From the NCBI GenBank assembly GCA_013177805.1, contig JABLXU010000001.1:62001-126000 (forward strand): a DNA stretch of 64,000 nucleotides, given 5' to 3'. Of the stretch, positions 7,587 through 16,593 are shown one piece after another. Source of the stretch: Candidatus Omnitrophota bacterium. GTDB lineage: Bacteria > Hinthialibacterota > Hinthialibacteria > Hinthialibacterales > Hinthialibacteraceae. Numbering within the stretch: the stretch's first letter is position 1; each line of letters starts with the position of its first letter. Below the pieces are notes generated by a model. That model made no database searches, was not told where the DNA came from, and worked only from the letters and a program-made list of their open reading frames with translations. The translations under genes and the position numbers were made by a program.

Positions 7587-9209
7587 TCAATGCAAGGAGT
7601 CCCACACCGGTTTGATCCCGTCCGAAGGTTTGTATTCGTGGATCTTTTGCATCAGGCTGGAACGGGAGATGTTGTAAAGCACCTTGGAATTGACGAGATC
7701 CGCCCGGTTGCGGGCCAGTTCCACCTGGAGGTCTTGTACATCCCGGAACGTGATCTGGCCGAAGTTTTCGAAATCATAGAGACCGTTCTCGAGGTTGATG
7801 GTGGCCAGGTCCACGTTGCGCTGCAGAATTTCCATGCGTTGCCGCTGCAATTGGAGATCGCGCAAATCGCTATACGTTTGCTGGATCAAATTGCGCTCGG
7901 TGTCCCAAAGGTTGGTTTTGAGTTGCTGGATGCTTTCCTCGGCGGCCCGGACGCGGGCCTTGGTGGCTCCCCCGTCACTGAAAGGCCAGGAGAAAATCAG
8001 CCCCACGCCCAGATTGCGTTGGCCTTCGTCGGTTTGCGAAGCGAAAGAGGATAGAACCAGGTCGGGTTGTTGTCCCAGCATGGCGACGCGCAGGTTGTTT
8101 TCGGCCTGGCGGATGGCCAGACGGAGGGATTCGAGTTCCAGGTTGGTAGAAGTCACAAGTTCCACGTACGCCCGGCCGCTGAGAGGCAACGGTTCGACAG
8201 TCAATTCGTCGGTCAATTCCAACTGGGTGTCGATGGGAATGCCGAGCACCAAATTGAAATTTTCCACCGCGTTGCGCAAACTGCCTTCCAATTCGATCAG
8301 GCTGGTTTCGTCTTGGAGGACGTTCACCTGAGCCTCGCCCACCTGCTGGCGGGAGGCGCTTTCGAATTCGTATTGGGTCTGGCGGATAAATTCGATCCGG
8401 CGGGACTGCAACAGCCGTTCTTGCTGGATGAGCAGTTGTTCCTGCAACCGTTTGATGTTCCAATAATTGGTGATCACTTGGTTGGTGATCTGTTTCGAGC
8501 GGATATACAGGGTATAATCGGACCGGACAGCATTCAAGCGCGAGTTTTCGAGGCGCGTTCTAATCTCCTCCCGGGGACGGGAGTTAATCGGAAAATTGTA
8601 ACTGGCGGAGAGGCTGTAGCGGTCTTCGTAATTGTTCCCCTCGAGATTGCCGGGGCCGCGGTCGAAAGCCCCTTCGGAATCGTGTTCATATTGAAACTCG
8701 GGTGAGATTTCAAGGAAGGAGCCGTTTTTGAAGGTCTGCGTGTACCGGGGACCGACCTGGAACAGCGTGTTGTTTTCATAACTTTTGATGTCATCGGAAA
8801 TCAGCCCCAGGTTGGGATCAAGACGGAAGGTCCCCGTGGAACGGCGGCGGATGGTCTCATTCAGCGAGGAGTCGAGATTGAACTTGGAGCGGTAGTTGCT
8901 TTCCGTCAAATCCAGGTTGGCCAGACTCTCCTCGACCGAGCTTTCGGCGATTCGCATCTGGGGATTTTCCTCGAGAGCGACGGCGATCGCTTCCTGAAGG
9001 GTAAGCACCCGGGTCAGCCCGGGTATCCGGAAATCTTCTTCCTTCAACAAACTGCCTCCCACGGTGATATCCTCGATGGTGCGCGCCACGGCAGGCGTGG
9101 GATTCAAAATCTGGGGAAGATGAGGCAGCGCCGGTTCGCCACACAGTCCCTGCCCCGCGCCACAACTCAGCCAAGCCATGCCCAACCAAATCCAGTTCTG
9201 CCATTTCAC
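7587..9209 (-). CDS. TolC-family outer-membrane efflux protein
   Basis: About 540 residues. TolC-type proteins trimerise into an outer-membrane barrel and a periplasmic helical tunnel that receives substrate from RND- or ABC-type pumps. The start I choose is the GTG at 9209, which has AGGGAG 8 bases upstream; the ATG at 9233 lacks one. A signal peptide (WIWLGMAWLSCGAGQGLCG) is followed by the family's LTLQEAIAVALEENPQM near residue 75 and two long alpha-helical repeats rich in Gln, Arg and Leu with NLDLTESNY, LRLAIRQAENNLRVA and LDLA-like segments. It is the last gene of the seven-gene export run, 221 bases after the RND-ABC fusion, and is the only outer-membrane channel there, so it probably serves all the inner-membrane parts. 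Confidence 0.93.
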   Translation of the reverse strand: MKWQNWIWLGMAWLSCGAGQGLCGEPALPHLPQILNPTPAVARTIEDITVGGSLLKEEDFRIPGLTRVLTLQEAIAVALEENPQMRIAESSVEESLANLDLTESNYRSKFNLDSSLNETIRRRSTGTFRLDPNLGLISDDIKSYENNTLFQVGPRYTQTFKNGSFLEISPEFQYEHDSEGAFDRGPGNLEGNNYEDRYSLSASYNFPINSRPREEIRTRLENSRLNAVRSDYTLYIRSKQITNQVITNYWNIKRLQEQLLIQQERLLQSRRIEFIRQTQYEFESASRQQVGEAQVNVLQDETSLIELEGSLRNAVENFNLVLGIPIDTQLELTDELTVEPLPLSGRAYVELVTSTNLELESLRLAIRQAENNLRVAMLGQQPDLVLSSFASQTDEGQRNLGVGLIFSWPFSDGGATKARVRAAEESIQQLKTNLWDTERNLIQQTYSDLRDLQLQRQRMEILQRNVDLATINLENGLYDFENFGQITFRDVQDLQVELARNRADLVNSKVLYNISRSSLMQKIHEYKPSDGIKPVWDSLH

Positions 9210-9430
9210 GAGTTGAACTCCCTCTCTTGTCATATCAGGTCATTGATCGATAAATGGTTATCCTTACCCATACCGCGCTTTCGGATTACCCTGCAATCCG
9301 CCCGGCCGTCTGGAGGCGGGCATCATCCCCGGACCCGCCCCCGGTGCCCTGGTCCTCTCCCCCCGGGGAGATACTCCCAAGGCCGGTTGCCTGGATGGCG
9401 GCCGGCTCCGCTCTCCCTCGCCTATCCGAT

Positions 9431-12400
9431 TCAGTGGGTGTCGGGAGCCATCTGGATTCGCGTATGATACAGATACGCGTCTTCCAGGGAAGGTTCGACC
9501 GTTTCAGCCTCCGGGCAGGGGGGGGAATCGGCGATTACCCGCATGCGGATGCCGTTGGCCGTATAGGATTGGCTCGCGACTTTGTACCGGCGGCGGAGTT
9601 CGCGCCAGGCGGAATCGCCGGCCAGATCGAATTCCCACACTTTTCCGCGAACCGATTGCACCAGTTCTTCCGGCCGTCCGGTGAACAGGATTCTCCCTTC
9701 ATCCATCAGCGCCATCGTGCGGCAGCTGTGGGCCACGTCTTCCACAATGTGGGTGGAGAGAATCACCACCCGGTCTTGGCTGAGGCGGACCAGCATGTTG
9801 CGGAAACGGACACGTTCCAGGGGATCGAGGCCCACCGTCGGCTCATCGACGATCAGGACTTTGGGAGGCCGCACCAGGATCTGGGCCAGGCCGATGCGCC
9901 GCATCATGCCACCCGAGAACTGGCCGACAGGGACATTCACCTGATCCGACAGATTGACCATGTCCAGCGCGCGGTAAATCGCCTCCCGCCGTTCCGGCGC
10001 CCGGCGGATACCTTTGAGCAAGGCAAAATAATCCAAATAGTGATAGGCCGTCATATCGGAGTACACGCCGAAATATTGCGGCAGATAGCCGATCAGTTTG
10101 CGGGCGTGCTTGGCCTCGGTTCGCATGTCGTATCCGCAGATGGAGAGATACCCGCGGGTGGCCTGGTCGATTCCCGCGATCAGGCGCAACAGGGTGGTTT
10201 TCCCCGCGCCGTTTGGCCCCAGCAGTCCAAAAAGTCCCGCTTCCACAGTCAAGGAGACCATGTCGAGCGCCTTGGTCCGCTCCCGGGTGGAAGAAGACGG
10301 CGCCGGGGAAGGAAGAGAGACCGGGAGAAATCCCGGCGCGGGAGACAACACGGGGAGCGACTGGATCAGGGATTTGCTCCGGGCCGAGATTTTCTCCAAG
10401 CGGCTGGGCGGGTAGATCCGGGTCAGATGATCGATCTGGACCACCAACGGCTCCTCGCGGGGAACCGCGCGGCGGTAGGCGGTCATGCGTTCCCAGGCCT
10501 GCTCGCGGCGGCGCCGGCTCCAGAATACCAGGATCCATCGCCAGCTGGCCACGTAACGAACCATTCGGATCACCAAGACGGCGATATCTTCCACGATAAA
10601 CGAGAATCCCGGGACGATCAGCAGGGTGAGGATGGTCGAGCTGGCCAAGCCGCCGATCACACAAAGCGCGAAGGGGGACCATTGTTCATCTCCGGTGGCC
10701 ATGGGAATCAATCCCAGGATGGCGGTGATGACGGTCATGAAGATGGGACGCAGGCGGTGATAGCCCGACACCATGATGGCGCGCTGACGGGGATAATGTT
10801 TCTCCTTGCGGAGGTAGCCCGAGTAATGGATCATCAGAATGGCGCTGTTGGGCAGCATACCCAATAGGAAGATCCCGCCCAGGGCCGCCATTTCGGTGAA
10901 GGCGGTGTTGGTGAGGAGAAAGATCCAGACAATCCCTACCAAGGCCAAAGGAATGGCCAGCATGATGACCAAGGGCTGGCTGAAAGATTCGAACAACGCG
11001 GCAATGCACATGTACAGCAGGATGACGGCTAAAAAGAGAATGTTCCAAAGCGCCTTCTGCATTTCGTCCATTTGCCGCGACTGCCCGCCCAGCGACATGC
11101 GGTAGCCGGCAGGAACCGGATACGTTTTGAGCAGTTCCTTGATCACGGTTTCCACTTCGGAATACTTCACGTTGGGCGCGGTTTCGAAACGAATGCGGCC
11201 GATACGCTCGCGGTTCTCGCGCTGGATGTTGCTCTGCCCGCGGCGGACCTGAATGGTGCCGATGTCCTCCAAGGGGACAGTGGTGCCCAGGGCCGGCGAG
11301 AAAATGGGGATTTGTTTGAGTTCCTCGAACCGGATGCCTTCCAACTCCTTGGTTTCTTTTTTGTACAGATCGCGGGGATCCTCGATTTGGGCGAAGATGA
11401 TGTCAATCTCCTCGTCACCCTTTTTCATCTGGATGGTGGAGTATTCCCCCCGCCGCTGGGCCACCTGGATGGATTGGGCCACCAATTGAGGCGTGATTTG
11501 CAGAACGGCCGCCGTGTCCCGGTCCAAATGGAATTGAATTTCCAGGGGGCCGGGTTCGCTTTGGTTATAGACATCGCGCACGCCGTTGATCTGCATGAGG
11601 ATTTCGGCGAAATTTTCGGCGAGGGTGTTGATCTGGTTGTATTCCGGCCCTCGGATTTCAATTTCCCCGCCGCTGCCCGTTTCCACAGGCGGGGTTTCGT
11701 TTTCCCCCCGGGTGCGGGTGGGATTGAAGGTTACCTCGGCGGTGGCAAAGTTTTCCAGGAAGGGCCGCAGTTCTTCTTGAATGGTCGTCGATTCCCGGGT
11801 TCGTTTCGCCTTATCCACCAACAGCACCCGCAGCGAAGCGGAATCATCCCGGATCCAGGAATGGAGATTCTTGATTTCGGGGACTTGTTTGAGAATCAAG
11901 TCCTCCACGCTGCTGACCACCTGCAGGGTGTAATCCTGTTTGGTGCCGTTGGGAAGATAAACGAAGACTTCGAACGAATCCTCGTTCCGGGGAGCTTCCA
12001 GGACATCCTGTTGGATGCCGCTCATGGTGTAGTAATACGTATAGAGCACCACCAGGACGACGGCGATCAAGAAACGGACGCGGTGGCGGAGGCAACTTTT
12101 GAGGATGGTTCCGTATCTCCGCCGGCAAAAGGCCATGGTGGGATGGGGGATCCGGCGCAGGGCGGCCATGGTCTGCTGTTTCCAGGCGGACATGCGGGTC
12201 CGCCAACGCCCGGCGGCCAATCGGCCGCCCGAAGCGGCCAGCAGGGCCTTCTTGGCGTCGAGCACCATCAATACTCTGGAAGTCAGCATCGGGACCAGGG
12301 TCAACGCGACGAGCATGGAAATCACGGTGGGAAAGATGATCGCCAGCGCCCCTTCGAGGAAAGTCAGCCGGATTTGGCCTTCCACAAAGACAATAGGGAG

Positions 12401-13738
12401 AAAGACGACGACATTGGTCAAGGTCAGGGCGAAAATGGCCTTGCCCACTTCATGGCTGCCCACTACCGCGGAAGTCACCGGATCCCGGCCGCGCTCGTAA
12501 TGGCGGAACACGTTTTCCAGCACAACGATGGCGCTGTCGATCAAGGTGCCGATGCCCACCGCCAGGCCGATCAGGGAGATGATGTTGATCGACATCCCCT
12601 TGAAATACATCGCGTTGAAGGCGGCGATGATGCTGATGGGAATCACCAGGCAGATGATCAGGGAGATGCGGACGTTGCGGATAAAGAGATACAGGACACT
12701 GATTGAGAGGATAATCCCGAGCAAGGCCAGTTTGGATAGTTCCTTGAGCAAGTCGAGAATTTCGTCTGCCACTTCCCAGGTGACGGTCAGTTCATAACCC
12801 TCGGGCAATTCTTCGTTGATTTGCTCGATGACCCGGTGGGCGCGGCGGGAAAGTTCAATGGGATTGACCAAGGCTTCCTTTTCCAAATCCACGCCCAAAG
12901 CCGGTTTGCCATCCACGCGGCGCAGCCAGCGCCGGGAGTGAGACGTGTTTTCCACCAATCCCAGATGGCGGACGGCAATGTTCCCTTCCCCCTTCACGAT
13001 CACGTCTTCGATTTCGGACGTGTCACCGAATTGCCCGTCCAACCGGACAAAGTATTTCCGGTCGCCTTCCTCGATATCGCCCAGGAACACCGGTTCGTTG
13101 GCGTAGGCCTGAACCCGGTTGATCACCCGCCAAAGGGGCACGCCGAATTCGCGCAGGCGGTCTTGCAGGATGGTGACATCCACGGTCCGCCTTTTGCCTC
13201 CCCAGATTTCAGCCTGGGCAACGCCGTCGATATCCTGCAGCCGTTGCCGGTAGCGCTCGCTGTCGATCCGCTCCAAATAGGGGTCCTCCCGGGGCCCCTT
13301 GAGAACCAGATCCATGAACTCCTTGTTGAACCAGGAGGTCTCGAAGGGGAAGGCATCGATAAAGAGGGAGCGTTTGGGGAAGGTGCGGCGGAACCGGTCC
13401 AGCCGGTCCTGCAGATCCACGATGCGGTACTTGACGTTGGTCCCGAATTCGAATTCGATCGGGAAAAAGCATCCCCATCGGCTGCTGAATACCCGGATGT
13501 TCTTGACATTGGGCAGCTGGGCGATTTCACCCTCGATGGGCATGATGATCCGCCGTTCCATCTCTTCGACGCTCATGTTGTCCCGCACCCGGCAGAATGC
13601 CGCCCCGTACGGGGGGGAGATGTCGGGCAAAATCTGCATGGGGATCTTCGGCAGCGACACGATGCCGAGCATCACGATGGCCGCGAAGAACATGATGGTG
13701 GTTATAGGGCGCCGTACGGCGATTCGCGAAAGTTTCAT
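9431..13738 (-). CDS. RND efflux pump fused to a C-terminal ABC ATPase domain
   Basis: One uninterrupted 1435-residue frame. Residues 1 to ~1060 are a full RND permease: N-terminal helix (RRPITTIMFFAAIVMLG), porter loop, helices 2-6 with the relay-region LIDSAIVVLENVF, helix 7 (FLIAVVLVVLYTYYY), second porter loop, and helices 8-12 ending ILTLLIVPGF. Residues ~1097-1435 are a complete ABC nucleotide-binding domain: A-loop Tyr in LTRIYPP, Walker A GPNGAGKTT (~1172), Q-loop LPQYFG, signature FSGGMMRR, Walker B VLIVDEPTVGLDP, and switch His in STHIVED. A ~45-residue Pro/Ser-rich insert separates the A-loop from Walker A. RND pumps normally use only the proton gradient, so an ATPase on the same chain is very unusual. 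It lies 3 bases after the permease/M1 gene and is that permease's likely ATPase. Confidence 0.93.
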   Translation of the reverse strand: MKLSRIAVRRPITTIMFFAAIVMLGIVSLPKIPMQILPDISPPYGAAFCRVRDNMSVEEMERRIIMPIEGEIAQLPNVKNIRVFSSRWGCFFPIEFEFGTNVKYRIVDLQDRLDRFRRTFPKRSLFIDAFPFETSWFNKEFMDLVLKGPREDPYLERIDSERYRQRLQDIDGVAQAEIWGGKRRTVDVTILQDRLREFGVPLWRVINRVQAYANEPVFLGDIEEGDRKYFVRLDGQFGDTSEIEDVIVKGEGNIAVRHLGLVENTSHSRRWLRRVDGKPALGVDLEKEALVNPIELSRRAHRVIEQINEELPEGYELTVTWEVADEILDLLKELSKLALLGIILSISVLYLFIRNVRISLIICLVIPISIIAAFNAMYFKGMSINIISLIGLAVGIGTLIDSAIVVLENVFRHYERGRDPVTSAVVGSHEVGKAIFALTLTNVVVFLPIVFVEGQIRLTFLEGALAIIFPTVISMLVALTLVPMLTSRVLMVLDAKKALLAASGGRLAAGRWRTRMSAWKQQTMAALRRIPHPTMAFCRRRYGTILKSCLRHRVRFLIAVVLVVLYTYYYTMSGIQQDVLEAPRNEDSFEVFVYLPNGTKQDYTLQVVSSVEDLILKQVPEIKNLHSWIRDDSASLRVLLVDKAKRTRESTTIQEELRPFLENFATAEVTFNPTRTRGENETPPVETGSGGEIEIRGPEYNQINTLAENFAEILMQINGVRDVYNQSEPGPLEIQFHLDRDTAAVLQITPQLVAQSIQVAQRRGEYSTIQMKKGDEEIDIIFAQIEDPRDLYKKETKELEGIRFEELKQIPIFSPALGTTVPLEDIGTIQVRRGQSNIQRENRERIGRIRFETAPNVKYSEVETVIKELLKTYPVPAGYRMSLGGQSRQMDEMQKALWNILFLAVILLYMCIAALFESFSQPLVIMLAIPLALVGIVWIFLLTNTAFTEMAALGGIFLLGMLPNSAILMIHYSGYLRKEKHYPRQRAIMVSGYHRLRPIFMTVITAILGLIPMATGDEQWSPFALCVIGGLASSTILTLLIVPGFSFIVEDIAVLVIRMVRYVASWRWILVFWSRRRREQAWERMTAYRRAVPREEPLVVQIDHLTRIYPPSRLEKISARSKSLIQSLPVLSPAPGFLPVSLPSPAPSSSTRERTKALDMVSLTVEAGLFGLLGPNGAGKTTLLRLIAGIDQATRGYLSICGYDMRTEAKHARKLIGYLPQYFGVYSDMTAYHYLDYFALLKGIRRAPERREAIYRALDMVNLSDQVNVPVGQFSGGMMRRIGLAQILVRPPKVLIVDEPTVGLDPLERVRFRNMLVRLSQDRVVILSTHIVEDVAHSCRTMALMDEGRILFTGRPEELVQSVRGKVWEFDLAGDSAWRELRRRYKVASQSYTANGIRMRVIADSPPCPEAETVEPSLEDAYLYHTRIQMAPDTH

Positions 13739-13741
13739 GAT

Positions 13742-16528
13742 TTAATGCCAGTGCCATCCCCCACGCCGCCGCCCTTGATCACGCCGGCGGCGGTATCCCA
13801 TGGTGTTTTCATCCCCTTCCACGAGAATCCGTTGCTCCGAATGGGCGCGGCTTTTCTTGACCGGATCGAGGAAGGGGACCTGCAAGATTTTGTTTTCCGG
13901 ATCCACTACCGTGAAGATCGGCCGGTGGGGTACCGTCAGGGTCAGGATTTGCTCATCGTGGGAGTCCAGCCATAGATCGCGGAAGACATAATCCATTTCG
14001 GTTTCCACGAAAATGGGGACCGCCATCCGGCCGGTGCCGTGATTCTTGACGCGGATGAAGATCTGATATTCCACGTTGCTTTTTTGCGGTTGGGGGATAA
14101 TCTTCGCGTCGGCCTGGACGATTTCGTATTCCGGCAAGGCGTTTCCCCGAATCCATTGCTCCACAAACCACTGCAGATCCTGGCCGTAGGCGGCCTGAAC
14201 CCGCGCCAGGAAATCATCTACCGGCATTTCCCGGTTTCCGTAGTCGTGAAAAATACCTTTCAATAGTTCCCACCACCGGTCGTCACCCAGCAGGTGGTGA
14301 ATCATGCGGAACAGGCCTTCCCCGCGCACCTGTTCGAGTTGGGGATATTCGCCGTTCTGGCGCAGTTCGAGCAGGGAATAGCGGGACGCGACGGAAAGGG
14401 GCAATTCGGCCTGCGTCCCCACATCGTACTTGAGTTCCGCGCGCCGCCGCCAGGGATTTTGTTCCAGCAGCTTGGACACATACCGGGAGAGGCCGTTCTG
14501 AAGCCAGAACGCCAGTTCCCCGCTGGGATGCAAGGCATAATCGAAATAGGCGGCGATCAATTTTTTGTAAAATTGATCGTGCAGATTCCGCAAAATATGG
14601 GGCAATTGTTGGAAAAACGGAATGGTGCGGGGATCGCGGTCGAGCCGTTCGAGCAGCCACATCCGCTCATGCAAATAGCAGAGGAGATTCTCGGGAATGA
14701 GCAAGGCGCCGGGCATCCGCCCGGCCGCCGCGGTGAGGGCGGCAGCGGGCGGATTCACGATCCAGGAGGGGGCCAGACGGTCCCGCGCGCCGGGCGGGGG
14801 GGAATGGGAACCCTCCTCCGCCGCGGCTTCATAGGGAATTTCAATTAAGGTCAAGTGGGGCAGAGGAATCCGTCCTAATTTGTCATAGACAATCTCCTGC
14901 TGATCCTTCATTTCTTCCAGATACACCTGCGCCTGGTATTCATGCGCGGGGAGATGATAAAACCGGATCAGATAGCCGAATTTCTGACTGTCCAGGAAAT
15001 TATACGCTCCCCAGTAGACTTCCAGTTCGTTAACCCGGTAGCGGGTTTTCCACTCTTCGACACGCCGGCCGTTTGCTTCGGTCTCGTGGCTGAGTTCGCC
15101 CGCGAACGCCCCCCGCTGGCCGGGCTGCAGATCCAGAACCACTTCCGCTTCGAACAGGTCATCCTCCAGAGCAATCCAGCGATCCGGCTGCCCGGTTGGT
15201 ACTTTCCGCCACGGCCGCGGATACCAGGATCCCTGCAGGGCGGAAAAACGCGGATGGAAATAGGCGGGCAACCCGTGATAGTGGATTTCCACGGCCGATT
15301 CGGTCCCGGCTTCCAAAGGCTCCGGGAAATCGCACTGGTACCGGTTACCCTGCCGGGTAAGCCCGCAAGGCTGATCCTTGAAACGCACCTGGTCCACGGA
15401 AAAACGGGGGTCGAGTTCGAAACCCAAATAGGGTAAGGCTTCCCGCGCCACAAAGGTCACCCGCGCTTCCAAGGACAGGCGGTCATAAGCGCGGGAAGGC
15501 GCCACGGTCAGGCGGTAGTGTGTGACATCCACCGGCATGGGAGGATGCGTCAACCGGGAACCTTGTTCCAATTCCTGCTTGTTTTGACGGGCGGCTTGCA
15601 TTAAATCCTGGTAGCGGAACGAAGCCCAAAGCACCCCCGCGGCGGAGACGGTCAGCACCGCCGCCAGGAAGAGCCGGTAGGTCCAGCCGAGATGGCGGTC
15701 CGGGCGCAGATTGGTGAGAACCCGCATGAAGGTGGACACCGAAAACATGGACTGGCGCCGCCCGCGGGGAACGATCCAACGTTGCGGCTCTTGCCGGCGG
15801 AGGTAGAGGGGAGCGAGGGTTAGAAAAACCAGGCCGGCCAGATAATGGATTGTCACCGGGAAGAAATATTCTCCATAGGCGATCCGCGCGCCCAGGGTGG
15901 GAGAAGAATCCATCAGCCGGCGCAGCAAACCGGAGACATTGAGCAACACGCCCGCCTCGATTCCCGCCAGCACGACGAGCGTTCCCAGCACCATCCCCAT
16001 CAGCAGGGCGGCGAAATCATGCTTGAAGAACGTGCGCATGGCGATGGCAAAGGCCGCGACCGGGACGATGACCGGCAGGTAAAGAAGCACGAACGCGGCC
16101 GCGAACGGCTGCCATACCACCGGCGCGTGCCCATACAAATATTGCCATAGCCCCAGGGAGAAAAGCCCCAAGGCACTTAAGGGCACCATGATGACCAAAA
16201 CCCCCAGCAAGCGCCCCACCATGATTTCCATGGAACCGACTGGGAGGGGAAACAGGATCTTGTCCATGCCGGTCCGTTGTAAGCGGCCGCAGAGGTCCAA
16301 GGCCAGCGCGATGGCGCCCAACGAAAGAATGGCCAGCATCAGCCCGAAACTGGGATGCTGGAAACTGAAGGCGGAATGCAAGTAATACCCATCGGCGGCC
16401 CGGGCGAGATAGTCGGTCCGGGCGAACAAGGAGATGGCGCCGATCAGCCCCAGCAGCAGCCAAAAGCGCCATCCCCGGCTGCTCATGCGGGCTTCGTACC
16501 ATGCGATTAACAGGCTTTTCCGGATCAT
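13742..16528 (-). CDS. ABC-2 permease fused to degenerate M1-aminopeptidase-like domain
   Basis: 928 residues starting at ATG 16528 (AAAGG about 6 bases upstream; the frame upstream of this is low-complexity noise). Residues 1 to ~400 hold about seven membrane segments of ABC-2 permease type, including an early RKSLLIAWYEARMSSRGW cytoplasmic start. Residues ~430-800 align in layout with M1 metallopeptidases: a beta-rich N domain, then the catalytic-type helical domain. The zinc site is lost: where the family has HExxH this protein has RNLHD (in HILRNLHDQFY, ~646), and WLNEG is WLQNG (~674). No HExxH occurs anywhere. The permease/M1 architecture is a known family; the peptidase half here is predicted inactive and may bind substrate. 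Partner ATPase: probably the domain fused to the next gene. Confidence 0.85.
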   Translation of the reverse strand: MIRKSLLIAWYEARMSSRGWRFWLLLGLIGAISLFARTDYLARAADGYYLHSAFSFQHPSFGLMLAILSLGAIALALDLCGRLQRTGMDKILFPLPVGSMEIMVGRLLGVLVIMVPLSALGLFSLGLWQYLYGHAPVVWQPFAAAFVLLYLPVIVPVAAFAIAMRTFFKHDFAALLMGMVLGTLVVLAGIEAGVLLNVSGLLRRLMDSSPTLGARIAYGEYFFPVTIHYLAGLVFLTLAPLYLRRQEPQRWIVPRGRRQSMFSVSTFMRVLTNLRPDRHLGWTYRLFLAAVLTVSAAGVLWASFRYQDLMQAARQNKQELEQGSRLTHPPMPVDVTHYRLTVAPSRAYDRLSLEARVTFVAREALPYLGFELDPRFSVDQVRFKDQPCGLTRQGNRYQCDFPEPLEAGTESAVEIHYHGLPAYFHPRFSALQGSWYPRPWRKVPTGQPDRWIALEDDLFEAEVVLDLQPGQRGAFAGELSHETEANGRRVEEWKTRYRVNELEVYWGAYNFLDSQKFGYLIRFYHLPAHEYQAQVYLEEMKDQQEIVYDKLGRIPLPHLTLIEIPYEAAAEEGSHSPPPGARDRLAPSWIVNPPAAALTAAAGRMPGALLIPENLLCYLHERMWLLERLDRDPRTIPFFQQLPHILRNLHDQFYKKLIAAYFDYALHPSGELAFWLQNGLSRYVSKLLEQNPWRRRAELKYDVGTQAELPLSVASRYSLLELRQNGEYPQLEQVRGEGLFRMIHHLLGDDRWWELLKGIFHDYGNREMPVDDFLARVQAAYGQDLQWFVEQWIRGNALPEYEIVQADAKIIPQPQKSNVEYQIFIRVKNHGTGRMAVPIFVETEMDYVFRDLWLDSHDEQILTLTVPHRPIFTVVDPENKILQVPFLDPVKKSRAHSEQRILVEGDENTMGYRRRRDQGRRRGGWHWH

Positions 16529-16593
16529 GATTGCCTTTGCCTGCGGTTTCTCAGCCTGGATGTCCCCCGGCCTTCCCGGCGGCCGGGGCCTCT

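Noticed and set aside
9210..9430. Small gene between TolC and the RND-ABC fusion
   Set aside because: Only frames in the antisense or GC-rich alternative readings exist; the 221-base spacer has no ribosome site and start with family support.
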